In this document: positions 24,455 through 31,875 of the stretch, in pieces
Position numbering within the stretch: position 1 is the first letter of the stretch
Layout of the letters: each line of letters opens with the position of its first letter
From: Candidatus Amesbacteria bacterium RIFCSPLOWO2_01_FULL_49_25
GTDB lineage: Bacteria; Patescibacteriota; Microgenomatia; CAZETR01; Amesbacteraceae
Assembly: GCA_001773725.1 (NCBI GenBank)
Contig: MEXP01000003.1
Location: 26,781-66,244, forward strand
Reading direction: 5' to 3'
Length of the DNA stretch: 39,464 nucleotides
Program-made: the position numbers and the translations under genes
The notes under the pieces: model-generated
The model's input: the letters and a program-made list of their open reading frames with translations, nothing else
Told to the model about the DNA's origin: nothing
The model's database searches: none

Positions 24455-25497
24455 TATTAGCCGGCGGAGGTGGAACTCGTCTCTGGCCATATTCTCGCGA
24501 AGATTCCCCCAAACAGTTTGCCAAACTCTTTGAAGGCAAGTCGCTTTATGGATTAACTTTATCAAGAGCCAAAAAGCTTACTTCCGCATCCCGAATATTT
24601 ATTTCTACCTCCGCTAAATACGCCGATATTGTTCGTAAAAACTCTCCCGGGATAGCCCACGAAAACATCATACCCGAACCCCTGCGTCGCGACACCGCCA
24701 TGGCCCACGGGCTCGGAGCATTGTACATTCATCATCGCGATCCAGCGGCTGTAATTATAAACTTAGCCTCTGACCACCTCATATCTCCGGTTTCAACTTT
24801 TGTTCAGCAAATGAAATCGGCAGCTCAAATAGCCAGTGATACTGGCCAATATGTCACAGTTGGTATCCCCCCCCGCTTTCCCCACACCGGAATGGGCCAC
24901 ATCAAATTCAAAGGTCAGATTGGCCTGAAGTTCGTGGAGAAACCCAAATTATCATTGGCCCAAAAATACACGGCCAGCGGCCAATATCTCTGGAATGCCA
25001 ATTTATACGTCTATCGAGCAAAGTTGTACTTGGACCTCTTAAAAAAACACGCGCCAAAAACTTACGCCATGTTTCCCAAAATCGCCTCAGCTATCGGCAC
25101 TGATCGCGAAAAACAAGTAATATCTCTGGCTTTTCAAATGGCCCCCTCTATTTCCATAGATTACGCCGTATCCGAAAAAATTAATAAGTTCGTTTGTGTC
25201 ATAGGAAAATTTAACTGGACCGACGTCGGCGACTGGCAGGAAGTGTGGGAAAACTTACCCCAAGACGTACTCGGAAACGTTATTTCGGGCCCCCATGGCC
25301 GTGGTCAATATATTGGCATAGATTCCCAAAACAACCTTCTCTTTTTAGACAAACAGCTGGTAGCTACAGCTGGGGTCAAAAATATGGTCATAGTGGACAC
25401 GCCGGATGCAATACTAATCTGTCCTAGAAACGACTCCCAAGCAGTCAAAAAAATTGTCCAGACCCTTAAAGAACAAGAGTTGGTAAAATATCTATAA
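24421..25497 (+). CDS. manC: Mannose-1-phosphate guanylyltransferase
   Basis: This enzyme makes GDP-mannose from mannose-1-phosphate and GTP. The pyrophosphorylase signature LILAGGGGTRLWPYSREDSPKQF is at the N-terminus, followed by EPLRRDTAMAHGLGA, the FVEKP sugar-binding segment and SIDYAVSEK, then FNWTDVGDWQEVW, all typical of ManC/GMP-type enzymes. At 358 residues it is the short, single-function form: the C-terminal phosphomannose-isomerase (cupin) domain of the long ManC is absent. The start overlaps the GT4 gene by 34 bases and the stop overlaps the next start in TAATG. GDP-mannose could feed the GT2/GT4 enzymes of this locus or the DPM1-like synthase. Confidence 0.92.
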   Translation: MDPLQSHLFVLILAGGGGTRLWPYSREDSPKQFAKLFEGKSLYGLTLSRAKKLTSASRIFISTSAKYADIVRKNSPGIAHENIIPEPLRRDTAMAHGLGALYIHHRDPAAVIINLASDHLISPVSTFVQQMKSAAQIASDTGQYVTVGIPPRFPHTGMGHIKFKGQIGLKFVEKPKLSLAQKYTASGQYLWNANLYVYRAKLYLDLLKKHAPKTYAMFPKIASAIGTDREKQVISLAFQMAPSISIDYAVSEKINKFVCVIGKFNWTDVGDWQEVWENLPQDVLGNVISGPHGRGQYIGIDSQNNLLFLDKQLVATAGVKNMVIVDTPDAILICPRNDSQAVKKIVQTLKEQELVKYL

Positions 25498-26156
25498 TGT
25501 CGTACCCCGACTTCAAACGACTCATGGATATTTTTTTGAGCATAACTCTGGGGGCATTTTTTTCCCCCTTCTGTCTCATTACCGCGCTTGCCATTAAACT
25601 TGAATCACCCGAAGGACCGATTTTTGCTGACCAACCCCTGCGAGCAGGAAAAGAAGGAAAGCTCTTCAGGCATCTCAAATTCCGTTCAATGATCCCAAAC
25701 GCGCACCTGTTGATGCAAACAGACCCCAAATTTAAATCTCTTTACGAAGAATACAAAAGCAATAGTTACAAGGTTCGCAACGATCCCAGAATAACCAAAG
25801 TAGGAAAATTTATCCGCAAGTATTCCATCGACGAGGTCCCCCAATTTATCAACGTTTTAAAGGGCGAGATGAGTATAATCGGTCCGCGACCCTATTTCCC
25901 TGACGAGCTTGAAGAGCAGCAGCGGAAATATCCCTACACTAAGGAATATGTCAAAGACACACTTACGGTTCGACCGGGCATTACCGGCCAATGGCAAGTT
26001 ACTGGCCGCAGTGAAATAAACTTCGACAAGAGGATCGAACTGGATGCCAAATATGCCAAAATTATTTCCAATTCCTTTATCAAGGCCCTGTGGTATGATT
26101 TAAAAATCCTTTTTAAAACTCCGTTTGCCATGTTATCTGCCAAAGGAGCCGTCTAG
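25497..26156 (+). CDS. Initiating sugar (phosphoglycosyl) transferase, monotopic type
   Basis: This 219-residue bacterial sugar transferase transfers a phosphosugar from a nucleotide sugar to undecaprenyl phosphate, the first step of repeat-unit assembly. It has a single N-terminal membrane helix (FLSITLGAFFSPFCLITALAI), the LKFRSMI segment, the catalytic DE in YSIDEVPQFINVLKGEMSIIGPRP, and RPGITGQWQVTGR. It lacks the extra N-terminal membrane helices and CoA-binding domain of long WbaP/WcaJ enzymes, so it is the minimal form. The start overlaps manC in TAATG. The sugar it loads is unknown. Confidence 0.92.
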   Translation: MSYPDFKRLMDIFLSITLGAFFSPFCLITALAIKLESPEGPIFADQPLRAGKEGKLFRHLKFRSMIPNAHLLMQTDPKFKSLYEEYKSNSYKVRNDPRITKVGKFIRKYSIDEVPQFINVLKGEMSIIGPRPYFPDELEEQQRKYPYTKEYVKDTLTVRPGITGQWQVTGRSEINFDKRIELDAKYAKIISNSFIKALWYDLKILFKTPFAMLSAKGAV

Positions 26157-26159
26157 CTT

Positions 26160-28100
26160 ATGTCAGAAAGCTCTCTCGTTCACAGCCTCGGGGATTTGTC
26201 ACTTCAAAATCCGCCCCGGACCAAAACCATATTATGGATTATCTCACTAACGGCTATAGCCATAACCATCTTTTCCTATTTTATATTTTATCTCCCCGTA
26301 CGGAATTTATTCACCTCAGCACGTTCTCTCCAGGCTGAAGCGGCTCGCATCCCCGAATACTTAAAAAATCAAGACTTAGGTGGAGCCCAAAATCAGCTTG
26401 GCCAGGTTAAATCTCGCATTGATGAAACTAAGCGTCGCTTAACCGCTTTCTCTTGGACCAAAGTGATTCCTTACTTTGGGAACTATTACCGCGACGGTCT
26501 GCATGGACTAGTCGCCGCCGAGGAGCTTGTTTCGGCAGGCGAGCTGGGCATACAAGCCATAGCTCCTTATGCCGATGTTATCGGCCTTAAAGGCATATCA
26601 GGAACAGGCGATGGAGCCAAAACTGCTCAAGATAGAATTAACTTGATTTTGGAAACTATAGAGAAAATTTCTCCTCAATTAGATCAAATCGGTGCCCACT
26701 TAAGCACTGCCAAAAAGGAAGCCGACCAAATTGACCCCAATCGTTATCCCAAGACTCTTAAAGGAACTCCCCTTCGAGCCCAAATATCGTCGAGTATCAA
26801 CTTACTCGATCAAGCTTCGTCCCTAATCAATGACGCCCAGCCTTTCATCGAATCCGCACCCTATATTCTTGGTATGGAAAAACCCCGTAAGTATCTGGTC
26901 ATATTCCAAAACGACGCCGAACTTCGTCCCACGGGTGGATTCATGACCGCTTATGCCGTCATCTCGGTAGACAAAGGCAAGATAAACATCATGCAGTCAG
27001 ACGATATATACTCTCTCGATGCTAAATTTCCGGGGAAAATTGAGGCCCCCGAGGCCATCAAAAAATACTTGCCCAAAGTTCCCTACTGGTATATCCGCGA
27101 TCAGAACCTATCCCCCGATTTCAAAGTCTCCATGGACACTTTCTTCCCGAACTATCTAAAGACAAAATCCCCGGCCGTAGACGGAATCATCTCGCTGGAC
27201 ACACAGGTTTTGGTTGATCTTCTTAAAATTACCGGGCCCATCGGTGTGTCGGGTTTTGGCAATTACTCAGCCGAGGAGGATAAACGCTGCAATTGTCCGC
27301 AAGTTTTCTATGAATTGGAAAAATTTGCCGATGTGGAAGGCCCTGTAGTTTGGGATTCGATATCTGGCCAGATCATTGTCAAACCTAAAAACTATGGAGA
27401 ACGTAAATCCTTTATTGGCCCCATGATGTACTCGGTGCTCACTAACGTCATGGCCCAGCCAAAAAGTAAAATGGTCGATCTCTTCAATACCACTATGTCC
27501 TTGCTCCAGGCCAAACACATCCAATTCTATTTTACCGAATCTCAGATCCAGTCCGCGGTCGAAGCCTTCAATTTGGCCGGGAGAATCAGAGATTTTGATG
27601 GCGACTACTTGTTGGTCGTAGACACCAACTTTGCCGGGGCTAAAACCAACGCTTGGGTAACCTATACTGCTGACCAAAAGATTGATGTTTCTTCAGATGG
27701 CACGATAACAAAAACTTTAACTCTAACATACAAAAACCCCCAAGCTTATTTTGAAGATAAGGAAACCAAGCTCCGGCTTAACGGCCTCTTTAGAGACTGG
27801 CTCAGAGTGTATGTGCCCAAAGGCAGCAAATTGATTGAAGCCAAGGGATTCGAGACAGGCCAAACAACAGGTGAGGACTTGGGCAAAACAGTGTTTGAGG
27901 GCTTCTTCACCCTCACACCGCTAAATGTCAAAACCGTCACTTTCAAATACGAACTACCGTTCAAAGTTAAGTCCCCATACAAGCTCTTAATTCAAAAGCA
28001 AGGCGGCTCCAAATCCTTCCCCTACAACATCATTATAAACGGCAGTCAAAATCCCGAATTTCTCCTCTCTTCAGACAAAGAGCTATCATTACCATACTGA
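26160..28100 (+). CDS. DUF4012 domain membrane-anchored protein
   Basis: This 646-residue protein has one membrane helix near residues 22-45 (TILWIISLTAIAITIFSYFIFYL) and a large outside part. It matches the DUF4012 family, recognised by MEKPRKYLVIFQNDAELRPTGGFMTAYAVI and the following DAKFPG...IPYWYIRDQNLSPDF-like block. The N-terminal outside region is helical (residues ~55-220), the DUF4012 domain covers roughly 230-520, and the C-terminus is beta-rich. Function is not established; DUF4012 genes commonly neighbour glycan loci in Gram-positive and CPR genomes. An AGGAG motif 11 bases before ATG may help initiation. It starts three bases after the sugar transferase gene. Confidence 0.87.
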   Translation: MSESSLVHSLGDLSLQNPPRTKTILWIISLTAIAITIFSYFIFYLPVRNLFTSARSLQAEAARIPEYLKNQDLGGAQNQLGQVKSRIDETKRRLTAFSWTKVIPYFGNYYRDGLHGLVAAEELVSAGELGIQAIAPYADVIGLKGISGTGDGAKTAQDRINLILETIEKISPQLDQIGAHLSTAKKEADQIDPNRYPKTLKGTPLRAQISSSINLLDQASSLINDAQPFIESAPYILGMEKPRKYLVIFQNDAELRPTGGFMTAYAVISVDKGKINIMQSDDIYSLDAKFPGKIEAPEAIKKYLPKVPYWYIRDQNLSPDFKVSMDTFFPNYLKTKSPAVDGIISLDTQVLVDLLKITGPIGVSGFGNYSAEEDKRCNCPQVFYELEKFADVEGPVVWDSISGQIIVKPKNYGERKSFIGPMMYSVLTNVMAQPKSKMVDLFNTTMSLLQAKHIQFYFTESQIQSAVEAFNLAGRIRDFDGDYLLVVDTNFAGAKTNAWVTYTADQKIDVSSDGTITKTLTLTYKNPQAYFEDKETKLRLNGLFRDWLRVYVPKGSKLIEAKGFETGQTTGEDLGKTVFEGFFTLTPLNVKTVTFKYELPFKVKSPYKLLIQKQGGSKSFPYNIIINGSQNPEFLLSSDKELSLPY

Positions 28101-28645
28101 TGCATTCATATACCGACGAGGGAGTAGTCATCAAGCGTTTCAACTATGGTGAAGCCAATAAACTTCTCACTCTATTCACCAGAAATCACGGCAAGGTAAC
28201 AATCAAAGCGATTGGCCTTCGTCGCTCTACTTCCAAAAGAGTCGGGTTACTAGAACTTTTTAACCACATCAAATTTCATGCGGTTTTTGGTCGAGGAGAG
28301 ATAGATACTTTGACCGAAGTCCAGCTCATCGAATCCCACCCCTACTGGCGCAAGCACCTCGGCCGAGTAACTTTGGCCTATCAAATGGCCGAAGTTATCG
28401 ACAAACTCACTCCCGATCACCAACCACACCCCGAAATTTTTGAAGTCCTAAAAAGTTCTTTTTTGGAAATTGGAAATTTAAAAATTGATTGGAAATTAAA
28501 AATTGAAAATTGGAAATTGCAGATATTGCAGGAACTTGGTTACTGGTCAAGGGACAAGGGTTTTCCTGGCGACATTGACAAATACATAGAAGAGTTAATA
28601 AACCGCCCCCTCCATTCCCCCAAACTTCTATCGAAACTTAAATAA
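28100..28645 (+). CDS. recO: DNA repair protein RecO, short form
   Basis: RecO loads RecA on SSB-coated DNA in the RecFOR pathway. The N-terminal OB-fold is clear: YTDEGVVIKRFNYGEANKLLTLFTRNHGKVTIKAIGLRRSTSKRVGLLELF. The protein has 181 residues; usual RecO proteins have about 240 and often a zinc-binding Cys4 site, which is absent here. Residues about 120-140 (EIGNLKIDWKLKIENWKLQ) are encoded by a repeated TTGGAAATT tract and are not typical RecO sequence. The start overlaps the DUF4012 stop in TGATG. Confidence 0.86.
   Translation: MHSYTDEGVVIKRFNYGEANKLLTLFTRNHGKVTIKAIGLRRSTSKRVGLLELFNHIKFHAVFGRGEIDTLTEVQLIESHPYWRKHLGRVTLAYQMAEVIDKLTPDHQPHPEIFEVLKSSFLEIGNLKIDWKLKIENWKLQILQELGYWSRDKGFPGDIDKYIEELINRPLHSPKLLSKLK
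28463..28518 (+). repeat. Four TTGGAAAT(T) repeats inside recO
   Basis: TTGGAAAT(T) occurs at 28463, 28470, 28489 and 28510, separated by A/T-rich spacers such as TAAAAATTGA. The tract stays in frame and encodes the low-complexity peptide around DWKLKIENWKLQ. It is purine-rich on a strand that is otherwise pyrimidine-rich, so it stands out from the surrounding gene. Confidence 0.7.
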
Positions 28646-28651
28646 TTCCCA

Positions 28652-28660
28652 TGATAGAAT
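28652..28660 (+). promoter_or_regulatory. Extended -10 box, probably leaderless, for the 28667 gene
   Basis: TGA-TAGAAT ends six bases before ATG 28667, so a transcript starting at the usual distance would begin at or next to the start codon. The identical nine bases with the identical six-base distance occur before glyS (29994-30002). No -35 box was seen. Confidence 0.55.
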
Positions 28661-28666
28661 TCCCCC

Positions 28667-29554
28667 ATGTCTGAATTCGGCAGTTATTTAAGAAAAAAAT
28701 TCGACTTTGGTGCCTCCACCGACGTCGTGGGCTTAACTGGAAATCCAGAACACGCTTTTCAGTACTGGGCTGGGGCAACCAATGGCGAATTCAACGTTGG
28801 GCTGGAATGCATTGCATTCAGTCATGCCATGCACAAGATCACAAGTCACCGCCAGCTTCCACTCAACATCGCCGGTTTCCACGGTCGCATCGGAACTCCC
28901 AAAAATCGAAACCACCGCGGAATCTCCGACAACGTCAAAGTCTCAGTCTTGCAAAATCTCATCGTCCCCACATCTGATTTGATTACTCAGGCTCTCCGTC
29001 AAGCCAATAAGTTCGGGCAAAATTATTATGTACTTGTCCATAATTTAGAAATGGCCGCTCTTCCTGCCCATTCCAGGTCCCAGGGAGTAAAGCTTCTCCC
29101 CGAAAATGATGTAGAGGTGGGCTCGTTTCAAGAAGTTAAAAACCAAAAGTTGACCGCAGATGGGGCCGTGTTGGATGTCGTCCATATGGCCAAAGAGAAA
29201 TCAAATGCAACGGGCCAGCAGTTTAACTGGGCGACAGACTACTCCCAGATCATCCAAGCAGTCGAGGAACTGCAGCCTGACATCATTCATGTGTCAATCG
29301 GGGCTGATAAGTCAGATTCCCTGCCCAAAAACGTCCCTGAAGAGTTTTTTATTAGCCTGGGAGTAGTAGCCAGCGGTCTCCAGGCCTTTGTCCTTTTGGA
29401 ATGCCAGTGGGGTGCCACCCTGGGATCGGCCGGTTGCCTGCCCCACCGCACTCCCTGGATGCGCAAGCATGCATCAGATTGGGTAAAACGCTTTACCTCC
29501 CTCGGCCTCCTCTCCAAACGCTCCCTGGTAGCATACAGCCTACCGGATCGCTAA
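28667..29554 (+). CDS. Unrecognised 295-residue cytoplasmic protein
   Basis: I do not recognise this protein. It has no signal peptide or membrane helix. Alternating hydrophobic strands and charged helices (PLNIAGFHGRIGTP, NYYVLVHNLEMAALP, QPDIIHVSIGADKSD, FVLLECQWGATLGS) suggest an alpha/beta or TIM-barrel fold, and the conserved-looking FHGRIGTP, VHNLE and LECQWG segments could form an active site in the style of sugar-phosphate isomerase/endonuclease IV barrels. That is a guess from pattern only. It has its own extended -10 box, so it is not part of the recO transcript, and its stop overlaps the opposite-strand gene by four bases. Confidence 0.72.
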   Translation: MSEFGSYLRKKFDFGASTDVVGLTGNPEHAFQYWAGATNGEFNVGLECIAFSHAMHKITSHRQLPLNIAGFHGRIGTPKNRNHRGISDNVKVSVLQNLIVPTSDLITQALRQANKFGQNYYVLVHNLEMAALPAHSRSQGVKLLPENDVEVGSFQEVKNQKLTADGAVLDVVHMAKEKSNATGQQFNWATDYSQIIQAVEELQPDIIHVSIGADKSDSLPKNVPEEFFISLGVVASGLQAFVLLECQWGATLGSAGCLPHRTPWMRKHASDWVKRFTSLGLLSKRSLVAYSLPDR

Positions 29555-29955
29555 CTCACTCCTTTAACCTTTAGCTCAAAGGCCGCATCCTCAACAGCCC
29601 GGACTAGCAACTGTTCTTTGATTTCAGACAGCTCTGTCGATCCTACAAAACCAGCTCTCGTAAGCACTTCGGTTAACAGCATAACAGTTACCCTGCCTAT
29701 TTCCATTACGTATCCCCCGTTGCTCTTGATCTTGTCAACTAGTTGATTGTGGCCCATAACCATTTCTTGAAAGTACATTTGGTCGAACTCATTCTCAGCC
29801 TCCCCCATCAACGCCTCCTTCACATCTTCCGGAATTTTATAGCCCAAACCAGTATATGCCAATGCCATTACTTCCGCATAAGTAGGACTTCCTAGTTGGT
29901 CAACGAAAACTTTAGCTTCAAGCGGTTTGCCCAGGAATTTTTCTCTAGCAGCCAT
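29551..29955 (-). CDS. Unrecognised small acidic cytoplasmic protein
   Basis: This 134-residue, mostly helical protein with many Glu and Met residues (MGEAENEFDQMYFQEMVMGHNQLV) has no membrane segment. I do not recognise a family. It has the best promoter in the window, a consensus TTGACA-16-TATAAT six bases before its ATG, which argues strongly that the gene is real and well expressed. It is divergent from glyS and convergent with the 28667 gene. Confidence 0.75.
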   Translation of the reverse strand: MAAREKFLGKPLEAKVFVDQLGSPTYAEVMALAYTGLGYKIPEDVKEALMGEAENEFDQMYFQEMVMGHNQLVDKIKSNGGYVMEIGRVTVMLLTEVLTRAGFVGSTELSEIKEQLLVRAVEDAAFELKVKGVS

Positions 29956-29961
29956 ACGCCA

Positions 29962-29989
29962 ATTATAGGTCGGATTCCCCTGGTGTCAA
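29962..29989 (-). promoter_or_regulatory. Consensus promoter for the 29955 minus-strand gene
   Basis: On the minus strand TTGACA (complement of 29984-29989), a 16-base spacer and TATAAT (complement of 29962-29967) match the primary sigma factor consensus at all 12 positions. The -10 box ends six bases before the ATG, so the mRNA should be leaderless or nearly so. Confidence 0.8.
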
Positions 29990-29993
29990 ATTC

Positions 29994-30002
29994 TGATAGA
30001 AT
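29994..30002 (+). promoter_or_regulatory. Extended -10 box, probably leaderless, for glyS
   Basis: TGA-TAGAAT ends six bases before ATG 30009. It lies next to the -35 box of the divergent minus-strand promoter, so the 53-base gap between the two start codons is a compact two-way promoter. Confidence 0.6.
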
Positions 30003-30008
30003 AGACCT

Positions 30009-31256
30009 ATGGACCTCATGGAAAAAATCGTCAGTTTATGCAAGAGAAGGGGATTTGTCTACCCCGGCTCCGAAATCTACGGCGGGATACAAGGGTTTTG
30101 GGATTATGGCCCCCTGGGAGTCGAGTTGAAAAACAACATTAAAAAGCTTTGGTGGAAATCGATGGTGCACGAGCGGGACGACGTGGTCGGTTTGGACGCA
30201 GCCATTATCATGAATCCGTCCGTTTGGGAGGCCTCCGGGCACACCCAGGCTTTCACCGATCCCCTAGTTGAATGCAAAAGCTGCCACCACCGCTTCCGGG
30301 TTGATGAAGTGAGTGAAAAATGTCCGGATTGCGGGGGACCGTTCACAGAGCCAAAAACTTTTAACTTGCTCACCGAAGTATATCTGGGAAGTACCGAACC
30401 CAAACAAAAGGCCTATTTAAGAGGAGAAATTACTCAGGGAGTTTTTATAAATTTTAAGAATATAGTGGACTCTTCCCGTGTCGAAATCCCTTTCGGTATT
30501 GCCCAAATCGGCAAGGCGTTCAGAAACGAAATTACCCCCGGAAACTTCAATTTCAGAAGTCGAGAGTTCGAACAAATGGAATTGGAGTTTTTCGTCAAGC
30601 CGGAAGAAGCAGAAGGCCAAAAATGGCTCGACTATTGGAAGCAACAAAGACTAGATTGGTACCTCGGTTTTGGAATTAATAAAGACAATTTGAGGCTTCG
30701 CGAACACGCCCCAGACGAACGCGCCCACTACGCCAGATTGGCCTTTGACATCGAATACAACTCGCCCTTCGGCTGGAAAGAGTTTGAAGGCATCCATCAT
30801 CGTGGCAACTGGGATTTGTCTCGCCACAAGGTTACCTACCAAAATTACACCCCTTGGGTCATCGAAACTTCAGGTGGAGTAGATAGAGCCGCTCTATTTT
30901 TCCTTATTGACTCCTATTCTGAAGTAGGGGATAGAGTCATTTTAAAGCTCCACCCCCAGCTTGCTCCTTACAAAGTCGCCGTTTTCCCACTCGTTGCCAA
31001 CAAACCGGACCTAGCCAAAAAAGCCAGGGAAATTTATCTTCAACTTAAACTTAAACTGCCAACTGTTTGGGACGATCGGGGAAATATCGGCAAGCGCTAT
31101 TATACCCAGGACGAAATCGGCACTCCCTGGTGCGTTACGGTAGACTATCAAACTCTGGAAGACGGCACTGTAACCGTTCGTGATCGCGACACCGCCCAGC
31201 AAGAGCGCGTTTCAGTCACCCAACTTGACTCTTATTTCTCCAAAAAGTTAAAGTAG
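30009..31256 (+). CDS. glyS: Glycyl-tRNA synthetase, class II dimeric type
   Basis: This enzyme charges tRNA-Gly with glycine in the cytoplasm. It is the single-chain (GRS1) form rather than the two-subunit bacterial form: N-terminal KRRGFVYPGSEIYGGIQGFWDYGPLGVELK, a zinc-ribbon CKSCHHRF...KCPDCG, motif 2 AFRNEITPGNFNFRSREFEQME, motif 3 ETSGGVDRAALF and a C-terminal anticodon-binding domain starting at YKVAVFPLVANKPDLAKKAREIY. At 415 residues it is slightly shorter than typical bacterial GRS1 proteins. It has its own promoter. Confidence 0.95.
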   Translation: MDLMEKIVSLCKRRGFVYPGSEIYGGIQGFWDYGPLGVELKNNIKKLWWKSMVHERDDVVGLDAAIIMNPSVWEASGHTQAFTDPLVECKSCHHRFRVDEVSEKCPDCGGPFTEPKTFNLLTEVYLGSTEPKQKAYLRGEITQGVFINFKNIVDSSRVEIPFGIAQIGKAFRNEITPGNFNFRSREFEQMELEFFVKPEEAEGQKWLDYWKQQRLDWYLGFGINKDNLRLREHAPDERAHYARLAFDIEYNSPFGWKEFEGIHHRGNWDLSRHKVTYQNYTPWVIETSGGVDRAALFFLIDSYSEVGDRVILKLHPQLAPYKVAVFPLVANKPDLAKKAREIYLQLKLKLPTVWDDRGNIGKRYYTQDEIGTPWCVTVDYQTLEDGTVTVRDRDTAQQERVSVTQLDSYFSKKLK

Positions 31257-31260
31257 TTAA

Positions 31261-31761
31261 ATGCCCAAAAATTATCTCATCGGTGCCGGGATTTTGGTTG
31301 TCGTCTTAATAATTTTCGGCTTCATTTTTAAATCATCGTTCTTAAGTCGCAAATCCACCCCCACTCCAACACCCACTTTAGGCTTTGCCCAACAACTTCC
31401 AGCAGAAAAACAGCCCAAAGTCTCATTGGAATTCTCCCCAGACGCTCATTATGTCACAGTCAACATCACCAACATTTTCTCAGACCAGCTCGAATACAAC
31501 CTAATTTACGACGCCACTGTCAAAGGCAATAAGATCCAAACCGGTGTCAACGCCTCGGCTAAGCTTGACGGCAAATCCGAATATTCATATAAACAGCTTC
31601 TTGGCTCTGAATCATCCGGCAAATTTACTTATCACTCCAAGATCGAAAACGCTGTCATGGAACTAACTCTACGCGACTCTGCCAACCGCTCCATTTTCAC
31701 CGCCTCCTATCCCTTCACCGTCTCCCTGGGCGAATCCATCTCTCTTCAGCCCTCTAACTAA
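31261..31761 (+). CDS. Unrecognised membrane-anchored extracytoplasmic protein
   Basis: This 166-residue protein has one N-terminal membrane helix (YLIGAGILVVVLIIFGFIF), a short Thr-Pro repeat linker (STPTPTPT) and a beta-rich outer domain of about 110 residues (VSLEFSPDAHYVTVNITNIF, YNLIYDATVKGN, AVMELTLRD). The pattern suggests an immunoglobulin-like or similar small domain held away from the membrane by the linker. There is no lipobox. It starts four bases after glyS and is probably co-transcribed with it. Confidence 0.7.
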   Translation: MPKNYLIGAGILVVVLIIFGFIFKSSFLSRKSTPTPTPTLGFAQQLPAEKQPKVSLEFSPDAHYVTVNITNIFSDQLEYNLIYDATVKGNKIQTGVNASAKLDGKSEYSYKQLLGSESSGKFTYHSKIENAVMELTLRDSANRSIFTASYPFTVSLGESISLQPSN

Positions 31762-31811
31762 CTTATACCCTTTTCTTCTCCAGTCCTTCCCCTCTTCGTA
31801 TTATCTTTGTC

Positions 31812-31840
31812 TTGACAGTCATGTGAAAACATATCATAGT
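31812..31840 (+). promoter_or_regulatory. mraZ/dcw promoter
   Basis: A perfect -35 box TTGACA (31812-31817) is followed after 17 bases by CATAGT (31835-31840), four of six matches to TATAAT. Transcription would begin near 31847, inside the MraZ box, about 30 bases before ATG 31876. It is the only clear promoter ahead of the dcw cluster. Confidence 0.7.
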
Positions 31841-31863
31841 GGTACGTAGTGGTAAAAGGTGGT
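31839..31863 (+). promoter_or_regulatory. MraZ box: three GTGGT repeats with a 10-bp period
   Basis: GTGGT occurs at 31839-31843, 31849-31853 and 31859-31863, exactly ten bases apart. MraZ of other bacteria binds direct GTGG-containing repeats of this spacing upstream of mraZ and represses or regulates the dcw operon. Here the repeats start at the end of the -10 box and cover the expected transcription start, fitting autoregulation by the MraZ encoded next. Confidence 0.78.
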
Positions 31864-31875
31864 AAATTATGAAAT

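Noticed and set aside
27267-27677. Minus-strand 136-residue ORF inside the DUF4012 gene
   Set aside because: The opposite strand encodes a clear DUF4012 domain over the same bases; the ORF is a reverse-frame shadow.
31762-31811. Possible terminator after the glyS-associated gene
   Set aside because: The region is pyrimidine-rich (cccttttcttctcc) but shows no inverted repeat that would form a hairpin before a T run.
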